A stretch of DNA of 64,000 nt, taken from Vallitalea longa. GTDB lineage: Bacteria; Bacillota; Clostridia; Lachnospirales; Vallitaleaceae. Numbering within the stretch: position 1 is the stretch's first letter; every line of letters begins with the position of its first letter. The DNA lies in assembly GCF_027923465.1 (NCBI RefSeq), contig NZ_BRLB01000001.1, positions 930,001 to 994,000 of the forward strand. The letters are read 5' to 3'. A program made the translations under genes and the position numbers. Below the pieces are notes generated by a model, which had not been told where the DNA came from, did no database searches, and worked only from the letters and a program-made list of their open reading frames with translations. Positions 34,827 to 44,425 of the stretch are shown here, piece by piece.

Positions 34827-35798
34827 TTATTCAAGATTTTCAAGTATAGGAAAGTGACACGCACAAAAATGACCTGGTGCAACTTCCTTTGTTTCAGGGC
34901 GAATCGTTTTGCACTTCTCCTTGGCATATGCACAACGAGTACAGAACTTACAGCCCTTTGGCACATTAATGGGAGATGGAATCTCTCCTTTTAGCATGAT
35001 ACGTTGATGTTCTTCATTCATATCAGGATCAGGAACAGGAATAGCAGAAAATAACGCTTGAGTATAAGGATGTACAGAATGATGATAGATATCTGCACTA
35101 GGTCCTAGTTCCATTTGTGAACCAAGATACATAACCATAATATTGGTGGAAATATATCTCACCATGGATAAATCATGAGCAATGAATATATAGGTTAAAT
35201 TATTTTCTTTTTGTAACTCAATCAATAAGTTCATAACTTGTGCCTGAATAGATACGTCCAAAGCACTGATAGGCTCATCACAAATAATGATATCAGGATT
35301 CATGGATAAAGCACGAGCAATACCTATACGTTGACGCTGTCCACCTGAAAATTCATGTGGAAATCGATTTGAATGTTCTTCATTTAATCCTACGATTCTT
35401 AAAAGTTCTACTGCTTTTTCGTGACGTTCTTTTTTGTTATACAATTTACGGTATGCCCAACCTTCTGACACTATCTCACCCACTGTCATTCGTGGATTAA
35501 GAGATGCAAAAGGGTCTTGAAAAATCATCTGCATACAGTTAGAAAAATTCTTTCTATGTTTACGATTCTTGGTGTCGAGAATTTCTCCAGCAAGCTTGAT
35601 TTCACCTGCTGTCGACTCATAGATGTTCATTAAAGTTCTTCCCAATGTGGTTTTGCCACATCCAGATTCTCCAACTACACCTAGAGTTTCACCACGATTC
35701 AATTCAAAACTTATATCATCTACTGCTTTTAGATATTTATTTCTGCCGATATTGAACTCTTTGCTCAGGTGGCTGACTTTCATCAAAACTTCTCTCAT
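34827..35798 (-). CDS. oppF: Oligopeptide ABC transporter ATPase OppF
   Basis: 323 aa. Walker A GESGCGKTT, signature FSGGQRQRIGIARAL, Walker B IIICDEPISALD and the C-terminal CxxxCxxxxxxC Fe-S-like tail (CKFCTRCAYAKEKC) typical of OppD/OppF. Overlaps oppD by 4 nt. Powers peptide import with OppD. Confidence 0.93.
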   Translation of the reverse strand: MREVLMKVSHLSKEFNIGRNKYLKAVDDISFELNRGETLGVVGESGCGKTTLGRTLMNIYESTAGEIKLAGEILDTKNRKHRKNFSNCMQMIFQDPFASLNPRMTVGEIVSEGWAYRKLYNKKERHEKAVELLRIVGLNEEHSNRFPHEFSGGQRQRIGIARALSMNPDIIICDEPISALDVSIQAQVMNLLIELQKENNLTYIFIAHDLSMVRYISTNIMVMYLGSQMELGPSADIYHHSVHPYTQALFSAIPVPDPDMNEEHQRIMLKGEIPSPINVPKGCKFCTRCAYAKEKCKTIRPETKEVAPGHFCACHFPILENLE

Positions 35799-36820
35799 AG
35801 AAAAACCTCCTGTTTCGTAATCGGATTAATTGTCTTAGGTGCCATTTCATGGTATAGCCAACAAGATACCATGTGTTTATCATTCACGTTATATGTAGGT
35901 GGCTCAGCTTTCCTGCAAACCTCTAAAGCATGGGAACATCTAGCAGCAAATGCACAGCCTTTCGGCGGGTTGAATAAATCTGGTGGCGTACCTGGAATCG
36001 GAACAAGAGGTATAGACATATCTGCATCAGGTTTAGGAACCGATTGCAATATCCCCCATGTATATGGGTGCTTACAATTGTAGAATATATCCCTTGATGA
36101 ACCGTATTCCACAATCTTCCCCGCATACATAACAGCAATATTCTTAGCGATATTAGCAACAACACCAAGATCATGAGTAATAAATATTATAGCTGTATCA
36201 TATGCTTTCTGTAGATTCTTTATAAGATCCAATATCTGAGCCTGCAGTGTCACATCCAAAGCAGTCGTTGGTTCATCACATATTAACAATTTCGGATTAA
36301 CCGCAAGTGCGAGAGCAATCATAGCACGTTGTCTCATGCCTCCAGAAAACTGATGTGGATATTGTTCGTATCTCTTATCAGGATTTGGGATACCTGTATT
36401 TTTTAATGCTTCAATTGCTATTTTTTTCGCTTCATTAGTTTTCATTTTAGGGTGTGCGTTCAGAATTCCTTCTGTTATTTGTTTTCCCACTTTCATTGTG
36501 GGATTGAGACTTGTCATAGGATCCTGAAATATCATACGAATATCATTGGCCCTTATCCGTAATAACTCATTCTTTTTTAGAGTGAGTATATCCTTTCCAT
36601 CAAATTGTATAGAACCACTCTTACAATAACCATTTGAATTAGGATTCAACCGTAAAATAGATTTTGCTGTCACACTTTTACCACAACCAGACTCACCAAC
36701 AATACCAAGTGATTCTCCTTTATTTAAACTTAGATCTACACCACGTACCGCTTGTACTTCACCCGCATATGTGTGAAAATAGAAACATAAATCTTCAATT
36801 TTTAAAATCATTTCATCCAT
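35795..36820 (-). CDS. oppD: Oligopeptide ABC transporter ATPase OppD
   Basis: 341 aa. Walker A GESGCGKSVT, signature FSGGMRQRAMIALAL, Walker B LLICDEPTTALD and an oligo_HPY tail with CAFAARCSHALEVC. Longer loop and SGGMRQR signature mark the OppD partner. GGAGG start, 17 nt after oppC. Confidence 0.93.
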   Translation of the reverse strand: MDEMILKIEDLCFYFHTYAGEVQAVRGVDLSLNKGESLGIVGESGCGKSVTAKSILRLNPNSNGYCKSGSIQFDGKDILTLKKNELLRIRANDIRMIFQDPMTSLNPTMKVGKQITEGILNAHPKMKTNEAKKIAIEALKNTGIPNPDKRYEQYPHQFSGGMRQRAMIALALAVNPKLLICDEPTTALDVTLQAQILDLIKNLQKAYDTAIIFITHDLGVVANIAKNIAVMYAGKIVEYGSSRDIFYNCKHPYTWGILQSVPKPDADMSIPLVPIPGTPPDLFNPPKGCAFAARCSHALEVCRKAEPPTYNVNDKHMVSCWLYHEMAPKTINPITKQEVFL

Positions 36821-36837
36821 AACATTGCTCCTCCTAA

Positions 36838-37809
36838 TTAAGACCTCATACGTGGATCAAGTGCATCTCTTAATGCATCTCCTATTACAGTAAAACAAAG
36901 CATGGTGATACAAATCAAAAGCGCAGGGAACAATAGTTGATATGGATAAGTTAGGAATACATCCGCACCATTACTTGCTAAATTACCCCAACTTGCAAGT
37001 GGAAGTGGTAATCCTAAACCGATATAACTCAAGAACGCTTCTGCAAAAATAGCACCAGGGATTGCGAAAGCCATACTAGTTATTATTGGACTCATGGCAT
37101 TTGGCACAAGGTGCTTGAATATAATCCAAACGCTACCAGTTCCTAAAGCTTTACTAGCCATTACGTATTCTGATTCTTTGATTTGAAATACCTGTCCACG
37201 GAACAGACGAGCCATTCCAATCCATCCTGTGGCTGATAAGGCTATAACAATCGGCATGAATCCAGGTTTCAATATAATGACCAAAATAGTGACCCACAAC
37301 ATCTGTGGAACTGCCCCAATAACTTCACATATTCTCATCATTATGTTATCTGCTGCTTTACCTATCAAACCTGCTAGTCCACCATAAAGAATACCAATAG
37401 TAGCATTAACAATTGCAACTAACACACCAATCGTCAAACTGACACGTGCTCCCTCCCAGCAACGAACCCAAAGATCTCGTCCAAGATTGTCTGTACCAAA
37501 AATATGCTTAAGAGATGGTCCATTATTTGAAATTGCCCAATTATTTTCATCATATGTATAGGGACTAATAATTGGTGCAAAAATTGCGAACAGGATAATT
37601 ATAATAAGTAAAATTGTCGCAACCATCGCAATAGGATTCTTACGAAATCTTCGTGCAGCATCCTTCCAATAACTGAGTGATGGTCTTGATAATTCATCTG
37701 CTTTTAGTACACCCTCTCTAATAGGAACAAAAAGTTCCTGTGTTATAGCCACGTCTTCGTCAGTGACTACATCACTATCATGTGTAAGCGAATTATTAGT
37801 CTTAATCAT
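36838..37809 (-). CDS. oppC: Oligopeptide ABC transporter permease OppC
   Basis: 323 aa. The N-terminal cytoplasmic tail is followed by a membrane helix (VATILLIIIILFAIF), the OppC_N motif GTDNLGRDLW and the BPD permease EAA-like loop (ESEYVMASKALGTG). Five or six membrane segments. It pairs with OppB to form the membrane channel. 10 nt after oppB. Confidence 0.93.
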   Translation of the reverse strand: MIKTNNSLTHDSDVVTDEDVAITQELFVPIREGVLKADELSRPSLSYWKDAARRFRKNPIAMVATILLIIIILFAIFAPIISPYTYDENNWAISNNGPSLKHIFGTDNLGRDLWVRCWEGARVSLTIGVLVAIVNATIGILYGGLAGLIGKAADNIMMRICEVIGAVPQMLWVTILVIILKPGFMPIVIALSATGWIGMARLFRGQVFQIKESEYVMASKALGTGSVWIIFKHLVPNAMSPIITSMAFAIPGAIFAEAFLSYIGLGLPLPLASWGNLASNGADVFLTYPYQLLFPALLICITMLCFTVIGDALRDALDPRMRS

Positions 37810-37819
37810 AATGCCCTCC

Positions 37820-38737
37820 TTAACTTATTCGAATACGCGGATCTACGATACCATATAAAATATCTACAACGAAATACATTACAACTGTAATGAAACTGAA
37901 CATAATTGTTAGACCCATAATCATCATGTAGTCAGATCCCTGTATCGCCATAATCATTGCATTACCTATACCCGGTATACCAAATATCTTTTCTAAAACG
38001 AAATTACCTGTTAAAACCCCTGCAAGCATAGGTCCAAAAGATGTTACCAATGGTAACAAGCTATTTCTAAGGGTATGGTGAATTATGATGCTCTTACGAG
38101 AGAGACCTTTACTTTCGGCTGTCATAATATAGTCCTGATTCATGACATCAAGCATGCTAGAACGCAACATACGTGCGTAAAAAGCAATATTCTGCATTGC
38201 AGCAGCAAATATTGGTAGTATTAAAAAAGAAAACCCTTTGTATCCAAAAATAGGCAATATTTTCAAGTTCACACCGAACAGCCGCTGAAATAGAGTTGCA
38301 AAAACAAAATTTGGTACACTTACACCTATAATGGCTATTATGATTACTAGATAATCAAATGTTTTGCCATTGTTCATGGCAGCTATAATTCCGAATATCA
38401 CACCTATGATTACACCTAACAGAACACCACCTAATCCCACTTTTGCTGATACGGGCATGGCTTTCGCTACCTTATCAACAACGGATTGCCCTTTTAACTT
38501 CATACTCATACCAAAATCTCCTCTTATGAGATTCCCCATATATATTATGTAGCGTTCCAAAACAGGCTTGTCCAAACCATATTGATGATTCAGTGATTCA
38601 CGTATTACCTGAGGTGTGTCACGGTCCAGTGAAAACGGATCGCCAGGCACAGCGTTCATAAGAAAAAAAGTTAAGGTTGTAATCAGAAATAATGTAATAA
38701 TCATAGACACAAATCTTTTTAATGTATACTTAACCAT
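37820..38737 (-). CDS. oppB: Oligopeptide ABC transporter permease OppB
   Basis: 305 aa. It opens MVKYTLKRFVSMIITLFLI and carries the family signatures MNAVPGDPF and NQDYIMTAESKGLSRKSII (EAA loop). Six membrane helices. The frame begins at 38767, but ATG 38737 follows GGAGGG. First gene of the 11-gene operon, with its promoter at 38835-38863. Confidence 0.92.
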   Translation of the reverse strand: MVKYTLKRFVSMIITLFLITTLTFFLMNAVPGDPFSLDRDTPQVIRESLNHQYGLDKPVLERYIIYMGNLIRGDFGMSMKLKGQSVVDKVAKAMPVSAKVGLGGVLLGVIIGVIFGIIAAMNNGKTFDYLVIIIAIIGVSVPNFVFATLFQRLFGVNLKILPIFGYKGFSFLILPIFAAAMQNIAFYARMLRSSMLDVMNQDYIMTAESKGLSRKSIIIHHTLRNSLLPLVTSFGPMLAGVLTGNFVLEKIFGIPGIGNAMIMAIQGSDYMMIMGLTIMFSFITVVMYFVVDILYGIVDPRIRIS

Positions 38738-38834
38738 ACAATACCCTCCATATCTAAATTTTGTCATCTCCTTACAATAAAATTCTTATTTTTTTAACTA
38801 TACCTTTTTTCCTTTACTATGTTGTTATAAATTA

Positions 38835-38863
38835 AATATATCAAATACATATATGAAAGTCAA
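38835..38863 (-). promoter_or_regulatory. Promoter of the opp/peptidase operon
   Basis: TTGACT (38858-38863), 17-nt spacer, TATATT (38835-38840) on the minus strand, about 100 nt before oppB. An ATTTTTTTTGCAT repeat lies ~30 nt upstream of the -35 box. Confidence 0.65.
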
Positions 38864-38893
38864 TAAAAAATAATAATATTTTATTATAATTAC

Positions 38894-38911
38894 ATTTTTT
38901 TTGCATTTTGA
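38894..38911. repeat. 18-bp divergent-promoter repeat, copy 1
   Basis: ATTTTTTTTGCATTTTGA, 17 of 18 positions identical to 39048-39065. It lies in the 398-nt gap between oppB and tnaA, upstream of the opp promoter. Confidence 0.5.
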
Positions 38912-39047
38912 TATTTTTTTATTTTTTAGCAATATTTTCCTTAATACCTCATAGTTATAACTTTTATTACACTATCACCACCTTCTAATACAGATACACA
39001 TATAATCAGTAGATAAGTATAAAAGTATAATATTTTATACTTATTAT

Positions 39048-39065
39048 ATTTTTTTTGCATGTTGA
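39048..39065. repeat. 18-bp divergent-promoter repeat, copy 2
   Basis: ATTTTTTTTGCATGTTGA, overlapping the tnaA -35 box. The shared placement suggests a common regulator or an intrinsically curved upstream element. Confidence 0.5.
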
Positions 39066-39089
39066 CAATTTTTTCTCATATGTTATTAT
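39062..39089 (+). promoter_or_regulatory. Promoter of tnaA
   Basis: TTGACA (39062-39067), 16-nt spacer, TATTAT (39084-39089). It gives a leader of about 40 nt. No TnaC-like leader peptide fits in that space. Confidence 0.65.
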
Positions 39090-39135
39090 GATATATATAA
39101 ATGATACATAACAATATGTTAGGAGGATATATCAA

Positions 39136-40521
39136 ATGAAATACATGACTGCTGAACCATTTAGAATTAAGATGGTGGAACCTATTAAAAAAAGTACAAA
39201 AGCCGAACGACAACAATGGTTAAAAGAAGCTCAATATAATGCTTTCAGACTCAAAGCCGATGATGTATATGTTGATTGTATAACTGATAGTGGTACATCC
39301 GCTATGAGCACACATCAATGGTCTGCTATGATGTTAGGAGACGAATCATATGCTGGTTGTAGAAGTTTCTACGAATTAGAAAAATCTGTACGAGATATTT
39401 TTGGTATGCCAATGGTACAACCTACACATCAAGGCCGAGCTGCTGATTATATTATGGCTCAAATCTATTGCAAACCTAAAAAATATGCTATTGGTAATAT
39501 GCACTTCGATACATTTAGAGGTAATGCTGAAGTAATGGGTACTTATCCAGTTGACCTTGTTATTGATGAAGGTCTTGATTCAGCCAGTCCATCTCATCCT
39601 TTTAAAGGTAATCTTGACATTAATAAAATGCAATCATTGGTAGATGAAAAAGGTGCTGATCAAATATGTGTCATCATCATAACAGTTACTTGCAATAACA
39701 ATGGTGGACAACCTGTTTCTATGCAAAACATTAGAGAAGTCAGTGAATTCGCTAAGAAATACAATATACCACTAGTCATGGACTCAGCAAGATTAGCTGA
39801 GAATGCTTACTTCATCAAAACAAGAGAAGAAGGATATGCAGATAAGAGTATCAAAGAAATTACCAGAGAGATGTTCTCTTATTGCGAAACCGCTACTATG
39901 AGTTCCAAAAAAGATGGGCTCGTTAATATTGGTGGTTTATTTGTTACTAGAAATAAGGATGTATTCGTTCAAGCTAATCAACTAGCTATCGTACATGAAG
40001 GCTTTATTACATACGGCGGTATGTCTGGAAGAGATATGGAAGCTCTTGCTGTCGGTCTTCAAGAAGCCTGTGATGAACAGTACCTAGAATATAGAATCAA
40101 ACAAGTCAAATACCTTGGAGATAAATTAAAAGCTGCCGGTATACCTATCATTGAACCAACTGGTGGACATGGTGTATATGTTGATGGACGTAGGTTCTTC
40201 CCTCAGATTCCTCAACACGAATTCCCTTCACAACGATTGGTTGTCGCTCTATATGAAGAATCAGGTGTCAGAGCAGTTGAACTTGGTGCATGCGCTTTTG
40301 GCTCGAAAGATGAAGAAGGTAATCCTATATGGCCTGAACTAGAAACCATGCGAATCTGTGTTTCAAGAAGGGTGTATACCAATAACCATTTGGACGTAAT
40401 CGTCAACGCATTGTCTGATATATATAAAAATAGAGATTCATATAAAGGTATGAAAATCGTTCATGAAGGTCCAATTTTAGCCCTAAGACATTTCACTGCT
40501 GGTTTCGAACTATTGAAATAA
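39136..40521 (+). CDS. tnaA: Tryptophanase
   Basis: 461 aa PLP-dependent beta-eliminating lyase. PLP lysine is Lys259 (MSSKKDG). Asp125 in FDTFRG and His452 in LRHFTAG sit where tryptophanase has Asp137 and His463; tyrosine phenol-lyase has Thr and Phe there. The start TAEPFRIKMVEPIKK is typical. It converts tryptophan to indole, pyruvate and ammonia. AGGAGG start. Divergent from the peptide operon, so tryptophan could come from imported peptides. There is no room for a TnaC-type leader, so control differs from E. coli. Confidence 0.86.
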   Translation: MKYMTAEPFRIKMVEPIKKSTKAERQQWLKEAQYNAFRLKADDVYVDCITDSGTSAMSTHQWSAMMLGDESYAGCRSFYELEKSVRDIFGMPMVQPTHQGRAADYIMAQIYCKPKKYAIGNMHFDTFRGNAEVMGTYPVDLVIDEGLDSASPSHPFKGNLDINKMQSLVDEKGADQICVIIITVTCNNNGGQPVSMQNIREVSEFAKKYNIPLVMDSARLAENAYFIKTREEGYADKSIKEITREMFSYCETATMSSKKDGLVNIGGLFVTRNKDVFVQANQLAIVHEGFITYGGMSGRDMEALAVGLQEACDEQYLEYRIKQVKYLGDKLKAAGIPIIEPTGGHGVYVDGRRFFPQIPQHEFPSQRLVVALYEESGVRAVELGACAFGSKDEEGNPIWPELETMRICVSRRVYTNNHLDVIVNALSDIYKNRDSYKGMKIVHEGPILALRHFTAGFELLK

Positions 40522-40685
40522 AGTGTATATCTTTTTTACTATAATCAGTATTCAAAAAACGTAGTTACATTATTCACTTAATGTAACTCGTTATTTTTAA
40601 CTAACAATTTTTCTACGTAGAATTCTATGCATCTGGTTATATATATGTTATAATTCAATGTAATAAAATGAATTGGAGTTTTTAT

Positions 40686-41345
40686 ATGTATAATAATATT
40701 GAAACAATACTTACTCTTGCCAATATGTTGTCCAAAACCCTTGGTAAGTTTATGCAAATTACAGTAAACGATACAAAAAAATATATATTTGCAGAAAATG
40801 TCATCGAAAATGAAGCTGTTGTTGGAGAAGCGATATGCGACAATGAGCAATATTTTTTAGAGAATAATGAGATAAGGCAACTACCTTTTGTAGCTAATTA
40901 CAAATCCCTATCCCATAATATGATTAAGCTACGTTCATCAACCATTTTCTTCAAAGATGAAGAAGGCAACATTGAATATATGCTCAGCATAACAACAAAT
41001 GTGGATAAATTCTTGTATGTAAGGGAAATCCTTGACATATTTACGAACGGTAATCCATCTCCAGCAATCACTGAAGAGGATTCATCCAAATCACAATCTA
41101 TTGATCGAGTACCGAAACTGAATTTATCTATTTCCGACATTATCGATTTGGTTATTTCTGAAGGGCAAGAACGTTATGGCACAGTTGTAAGCCGTATGAC
41201 AAAATTGGAAAAGCAAAGCTTGATTCGTGAACTGCATTCTAGAGGTGCTTTTCTAATCAAAGGTGCCGTAACTGAAACCGCAACCAAACTTAATTATTCA
41301 GAAGCGACCATTTATCGTTATCTGCAAAAATTAGAGGAGGAATAG
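40686..41345 (+). CDS. YheO-type PAS/HTH transcriptional regulator
   Basis: 219 aa. Residues ~1-115 form a YheO-like PAS domain (NIETILTLANMLSKTLG...SSTIFFKDEEGNIEYML) and ~145-219 the DauR-type HTH (IDLVISEGQERYGTVVSRM, ATKLNYSEATIYRYLQKL). Family members regulate amino acid catabolic genes (for example DauR for D-arginine). The start at 40686 follows GGAG; the frame opens at 40668. 165 nt after tnaA. It probably controls tnaA and/or the divergent peptide operon; inference. Confidence 0.8.
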   Translation: MYNNIETILTLANMLSKTLGKFMQITVNDTKKYIFAENVIENEAVVGEAICDNEQYFLENNEIRQLPFVANYKSLSHNMIKLRSSTIFFKDEEGNIEYMLSITTNVDKFLYVREILDIFTNGNPSPAITEEDSSKSQSIDRVPKLNLSISDIIDLVISEGQERYGTVVSRMTKLEKQSLIRELHSRGAFLIKGAVTETATKLNYSEATIYRYLQKLEEE

Positions 41346-41347
41346 TA

Positions 41348-42454
41348 ATGCAATCTATTTCTGAAGAGACTATACGTAACGCACTTACTGCAAATGGTTT
41401 TTTAATCCGCCATCTAAAAAAATTATCTGGTGGTTCCAACCATTTTGTATTTGCTGCCAAAATGTTAGACGACTCAGAACTAATTATAAAATTCCCACGC
41501 ATACGTGAGACAGAACTGACCTTTTCTGAAGGTAATAAAGATACGTTATTCGGAGGTAAACTATCGTTAGAACGTGAAGCTTATCTCTTTGATCTTATAA
41601 GAAACGCTTCATTACCATCACCAAAGGTTTTTGGCATTTATCCAACAGCACAGGGAAATTGTATCGTTGTAGAACGTTCACCCGGCTGTAATCTTAATGA
41701 TTATATGAATAATCACTCTCATTCACTTGATATTTTTCTTGATATAATGAAAAATTTAGGTTCCGACTTCAGAAAGCTACATAAAACAAGATTCACATCT
41801 TTTGGTAATATAATGAATAACTCAGAAATAGAACCTTCTGGTATAATGAACTTCGCCGACAGATATCTTCCTATTAATGATATGCTTCTAAAAAAGTGTC
41901 GTACCAAAGGTGGAATTAATGATGAAGAATATACTCAATTGAAGTTATTTTTCGACTCAAGATTTGAATCATTCCGAACACGACTTGATATTAAACAATC
42001 CCCTGCTACACTTGTTATTACAGATATGCATGGTGATAATTTCTTTGTTGAGAATAATAAAAGTAGTGGTTACTTTGATGTAGAAAGCAGTCAAGCTGCT
42101 CCATTGGAATTTGAATTATATGCACTTAGATTTTTTGTATTCAATTATTATGGTATAGAGGAATTCAAGCTTGCAGAGAGAGCTTTCTGGAAATCATATA
42201 CTAAAGGAAAATCAGAATATCCTGATACTGAAACTAATGACCTCATAGACTTTTTTTCAGCCTGTCGCCTACTTGAGATTTTTCAATCTTATTGGGGATA
42301 CGTGGATGGTATACGGGATTCATGGGGTCTTAGAATAAAGAATATACTATTTGACTACATCAATACAGGTTGTATTGATTATAACAGTCTTGGTGCGATT
42401 TGGAGAGAACGTGATAAACAACCACTGCACGCAAACAAGACTACACCAATTTAA
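41348..42454 (+). CDS. APH-fold phosphotransferase
   Basis: 368 aa, aminoglycoside-phosphotransferase/choline-kinase fold. Catalytic and metal residues are in VITDMHGDNFFV (Brenner motif HGDN) and GYFDVESS. An ATP-binding Lys is likely in LIIKFPR. Substrates in the family include aminoglycosides, homoserine, choline, fructosamines and methylthioribose, so specificity is unknown. It begins 2 nt after the YheO-type regulator, with its ribosome-binding site inside that gene's end. Confidence 0.78.
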   Translation: MQSISEETIRNALTANGFLIRHLKKLSGGSNHFVFAAKMLDDSELIIKFPRIRETELTFSEGNKDTLFGGKLSLEREAYLFDLIRNASLPSPKVFGIYPTAQGNCIVVERSPGCNLNDYMNNHSHSLDIFLDIMKNLGSDFRKLHKTRFTSFGNIMNNSEIEPSGIMNFADRYLPINDMLLKKCRTKGGINDEEYTQLKLFFDSRFESFRTRLDIKQSPATLVITDMHGDNFFVENNKSSGYFDVESSQAAPLEFELYALRFFVFNYYGIEEFKLAERAFWKSYTKGKSEYPDTETNDLIDFFSACRLLEIFQSYWGYVDGIRDSWGLRIKNILFDYINTGCIDYNSLGAIWRERDKQPLHANKTTPI

Positions 42455-42473
42455 AATAAGAAGGGAACTTATT

Positions 42474-42821
42474 ATGATTACAAAAAGAGAAAATCTTTCT
42501 ACTGTTGTAAAAAAACAACTTAAAGATGGTATAGGTAACACAACCATATTAAATATAACTGACCAAGAAGGGTTAAATGATAAAGGTCGATTATTTGCTT
42601 CCTTTTCTTTAGAACCAGGTTCATCAATTGGTAAACACACTCATGTTGATGAAAGCGAAATTTATTTTATTCTTGAGGGTAAGGGTCTAGTTTATGATAA
42701 CGGCAAAGAAGAAACTGTAACATCTGGGGATGTGGTTATAACTAAATCTGGTGAAACCCATTCTATAAAGAATGTGGGAGAAACTACGCTTAATTTTATT
42801 GCTCTTATTGTTCTTGATTAA
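42474..42821 (+). CDS. Small cupin-domain protein
   Basis: 115 aa, single cupin barrel. Motif 1 is seen in GSSIGKHTHVDESEIYFILEG (two His and Glu metal ligands) and motif 2 in GDVVITKSGETHSIKNVG. The frame is open from 42351, but the ATG at 42474 follows AAGGGAAC. Last gene of the plus-strand unit. Such proteins may be isomerases, dioxygenases or sugar-binding; no substrate can be named. Confidence 0.82.
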   Translation: MITKRENLSTVVKKQLKDGIGNTTILNITDQEGLNDKGRLFASFSLEPGSSIGKHTHVDESEIYFILEGKGLVYDNGKEETVTSGDVVITKSGETHSIKNVGETTLNFIALIVLD

Positions 42822-42863
42822 ATAAAAACAAGGAAATAATAAAATAGAACAATCTATTTATAA

Positions 42864-42910
42864 AATATTCACCATTTGAATTAGACAATTCATGATGGTG
42901 AATATTTTTT
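42864..42910. terminator. Bidirectional terminator between cupin and MATE genes
   Basis: AATATTCACCAT pairs with ATGGTGAATATT around a 17-nt loop and is followed by TTTTTTA on the plus strand. Confidence 0.8.
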
Positions 42911-43081
42911 ATATTATCAATATTAATTCAGTTAATTATATATATAATTCCTGTGACTCCCTCCATCATCTGGCGATCAAAAAAATCATTATCATATAAA
43001 TTACTATTTCTAGAGCTTAATAAATAAAGCCCTGCAATCTAGACATTTTCATCAATAAATCATAATTGCAATTTGAAAACC

Positions 43082-44425
43082 TTACACGAGAAATTTTTGA
43101 TACTTACTTCTATATTTCAAGATAAATGTACCTGAAATGATTAGTGTAAGAAATTCAGCAATTGGTACGGCAATCCAGACACCCAGAACATTTAACATTT
43201 TTGGTAATACCAAAAGTCCCACTGCAATAAACACAAAGGTTCTTAAAAAAGAAATAATAGCAGATATCTTTCCGTTTGACAATGCAGTAAACATAGCGGA
43301 AGAAAAAATATTAAAACCACATAACAAAAAAGAATATTTAAAGATAGGAAATCCTTTATTTGTTATTTCAAACACCTTAGTACCTTGTGGACTGAAAATA
43401 CTAATTAATGAAGAACCACCAAATAATGATACTAACCAAACTAAAATAGACATTATAGATATGCATATCATACAATTCTTAAATATCTTTTTTAACCTTT
43501 GATAATTTTTAGCTCCATAGTTATAACTAATTATTGGCGCAACGCCCATAGAAAACCCAATATAAAGGGCTGTTAACATAAACTGCGTATAGATAATAAT
43601 AGTAATCGCAGCAACACCATTCTCTCCTAATAAATTCATCATAATCAGGTTGAACAAAAATGTTGTAATCGCTGTTGAAATTTGACTAACCATTTCTGAA
43701 AAACCATTGTAGCTACTTTCAATTAGTACACCTATGTCTAAAATTGGTTTTACAAATTTCAACATACCTTTACCTTTAAGAAAAATTATGATACCAACTA
43801 CAGTTGGAACTATGTATCCGATACCAGTACCCAGAGCAGAACCGGCGATTCCCATTTTAAATGTAACCATGAAAATGTAATCAAATATAATATTGATGAC
43901 ACCTGCTCCAACAGATAATATCAATCCTAATGTTGGCTTTCCTGCCGTTATAATCAAATTTTGAAAAAGGACTTGCAAAATACTGGCAGGGGTAAAAATC
44001 AATATGACTAATAAATAGCTTCTACAATATGGATATAGTATTTCACTTGAACCCAATCCCCATATAATTTCATCTATAAATATGACTCCCAGTATTGTTA
44101 TAACCAAACCCAGTAAAGCTCCGAAAATAATCAATAATGTGAAGTCTTGATTTGCCCTTTTTCTATTATTGGCTCCCATTTTTCTTGCAACAATAGCATT
44201 TCCACCAGTAGCAATCATAGATGCTAACCCAATAATGATATTTATTACAGGACACACGATATTTACTGCTGATAGTGCATTCGTATTAATCAGTCTTGAT
44301 ACAAATATCGTATCAATTATAGTATATAATCCCATAAATATCATCATTACTATAGACGGAAAGGCAAATCTTAATAAAGAAAACAAAGTGAAATCTTGTG
44401 ATAAAGGGTTTTCTGACTTATTCAT
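43082..44425 (-). CDS. MATE-family efflux protein (second in window)
   Basis: 447 aa, 12 hydrophobic segments. Opening FSLLRFAFPSIVMMIFMGL and TNALSAVNIVCPV match the MepA-like MATE branch, different from the protein at 14437. The ATG at 44425 overlaps the stop of the AraC-GNAT gene by 8 nt, and its AAGGGA site is inside that gene, so the two are co-translated. The upstream open frame to 44476 is not used. Probably exports a drug or metabolite sensed by the regulator. Confidence 0.88.
   Translation of the reverse strand: MNKSENPLSQDFTLFSLLRFAFPSIVMMIFMGLYTIIDTIFVSRLINTNALSAVNIVCPVINIIIGLASMIATGGNAIVARKMGANNRKRANQDFTLLIIFGALLGLVITILGVIFIDEIIWGLGSSEILYPYCRSYLLVILIFTPASILQVLFQNLIITAGKPTLGLILSVGAGVINIIFDYIFMVTFKMGIAGSALGTGIGYIVPTVVGIIIFLKGKGMLKFVKPILDIGVLIESSYNGFSEMVSQISTAITTFLFNLIMMNLLGENGVAAITIIIYTQFMLTALYIGFSMGVAPIISYNYGAKNYQRLKKIFKNCMICISIMSILVWLVSLFGGSSLISIFSPQGTKVFEITNKGFPIFKYSFLLCGFNIFSSAMFTALSNGKISAIISFLRTFVFIAVGLLVLPKMLNVLGVWIAVPIAEFLTLIISGTFILKYRSKYQKFLV

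Noticed and set aside
39136-40521. Tyrosine phenol-lyase
   Set aside because: Asp125 and His452 occupy the positions where tyrosine phenol-lyase has Thr and Phe, and tryptophanase has Asp and His.
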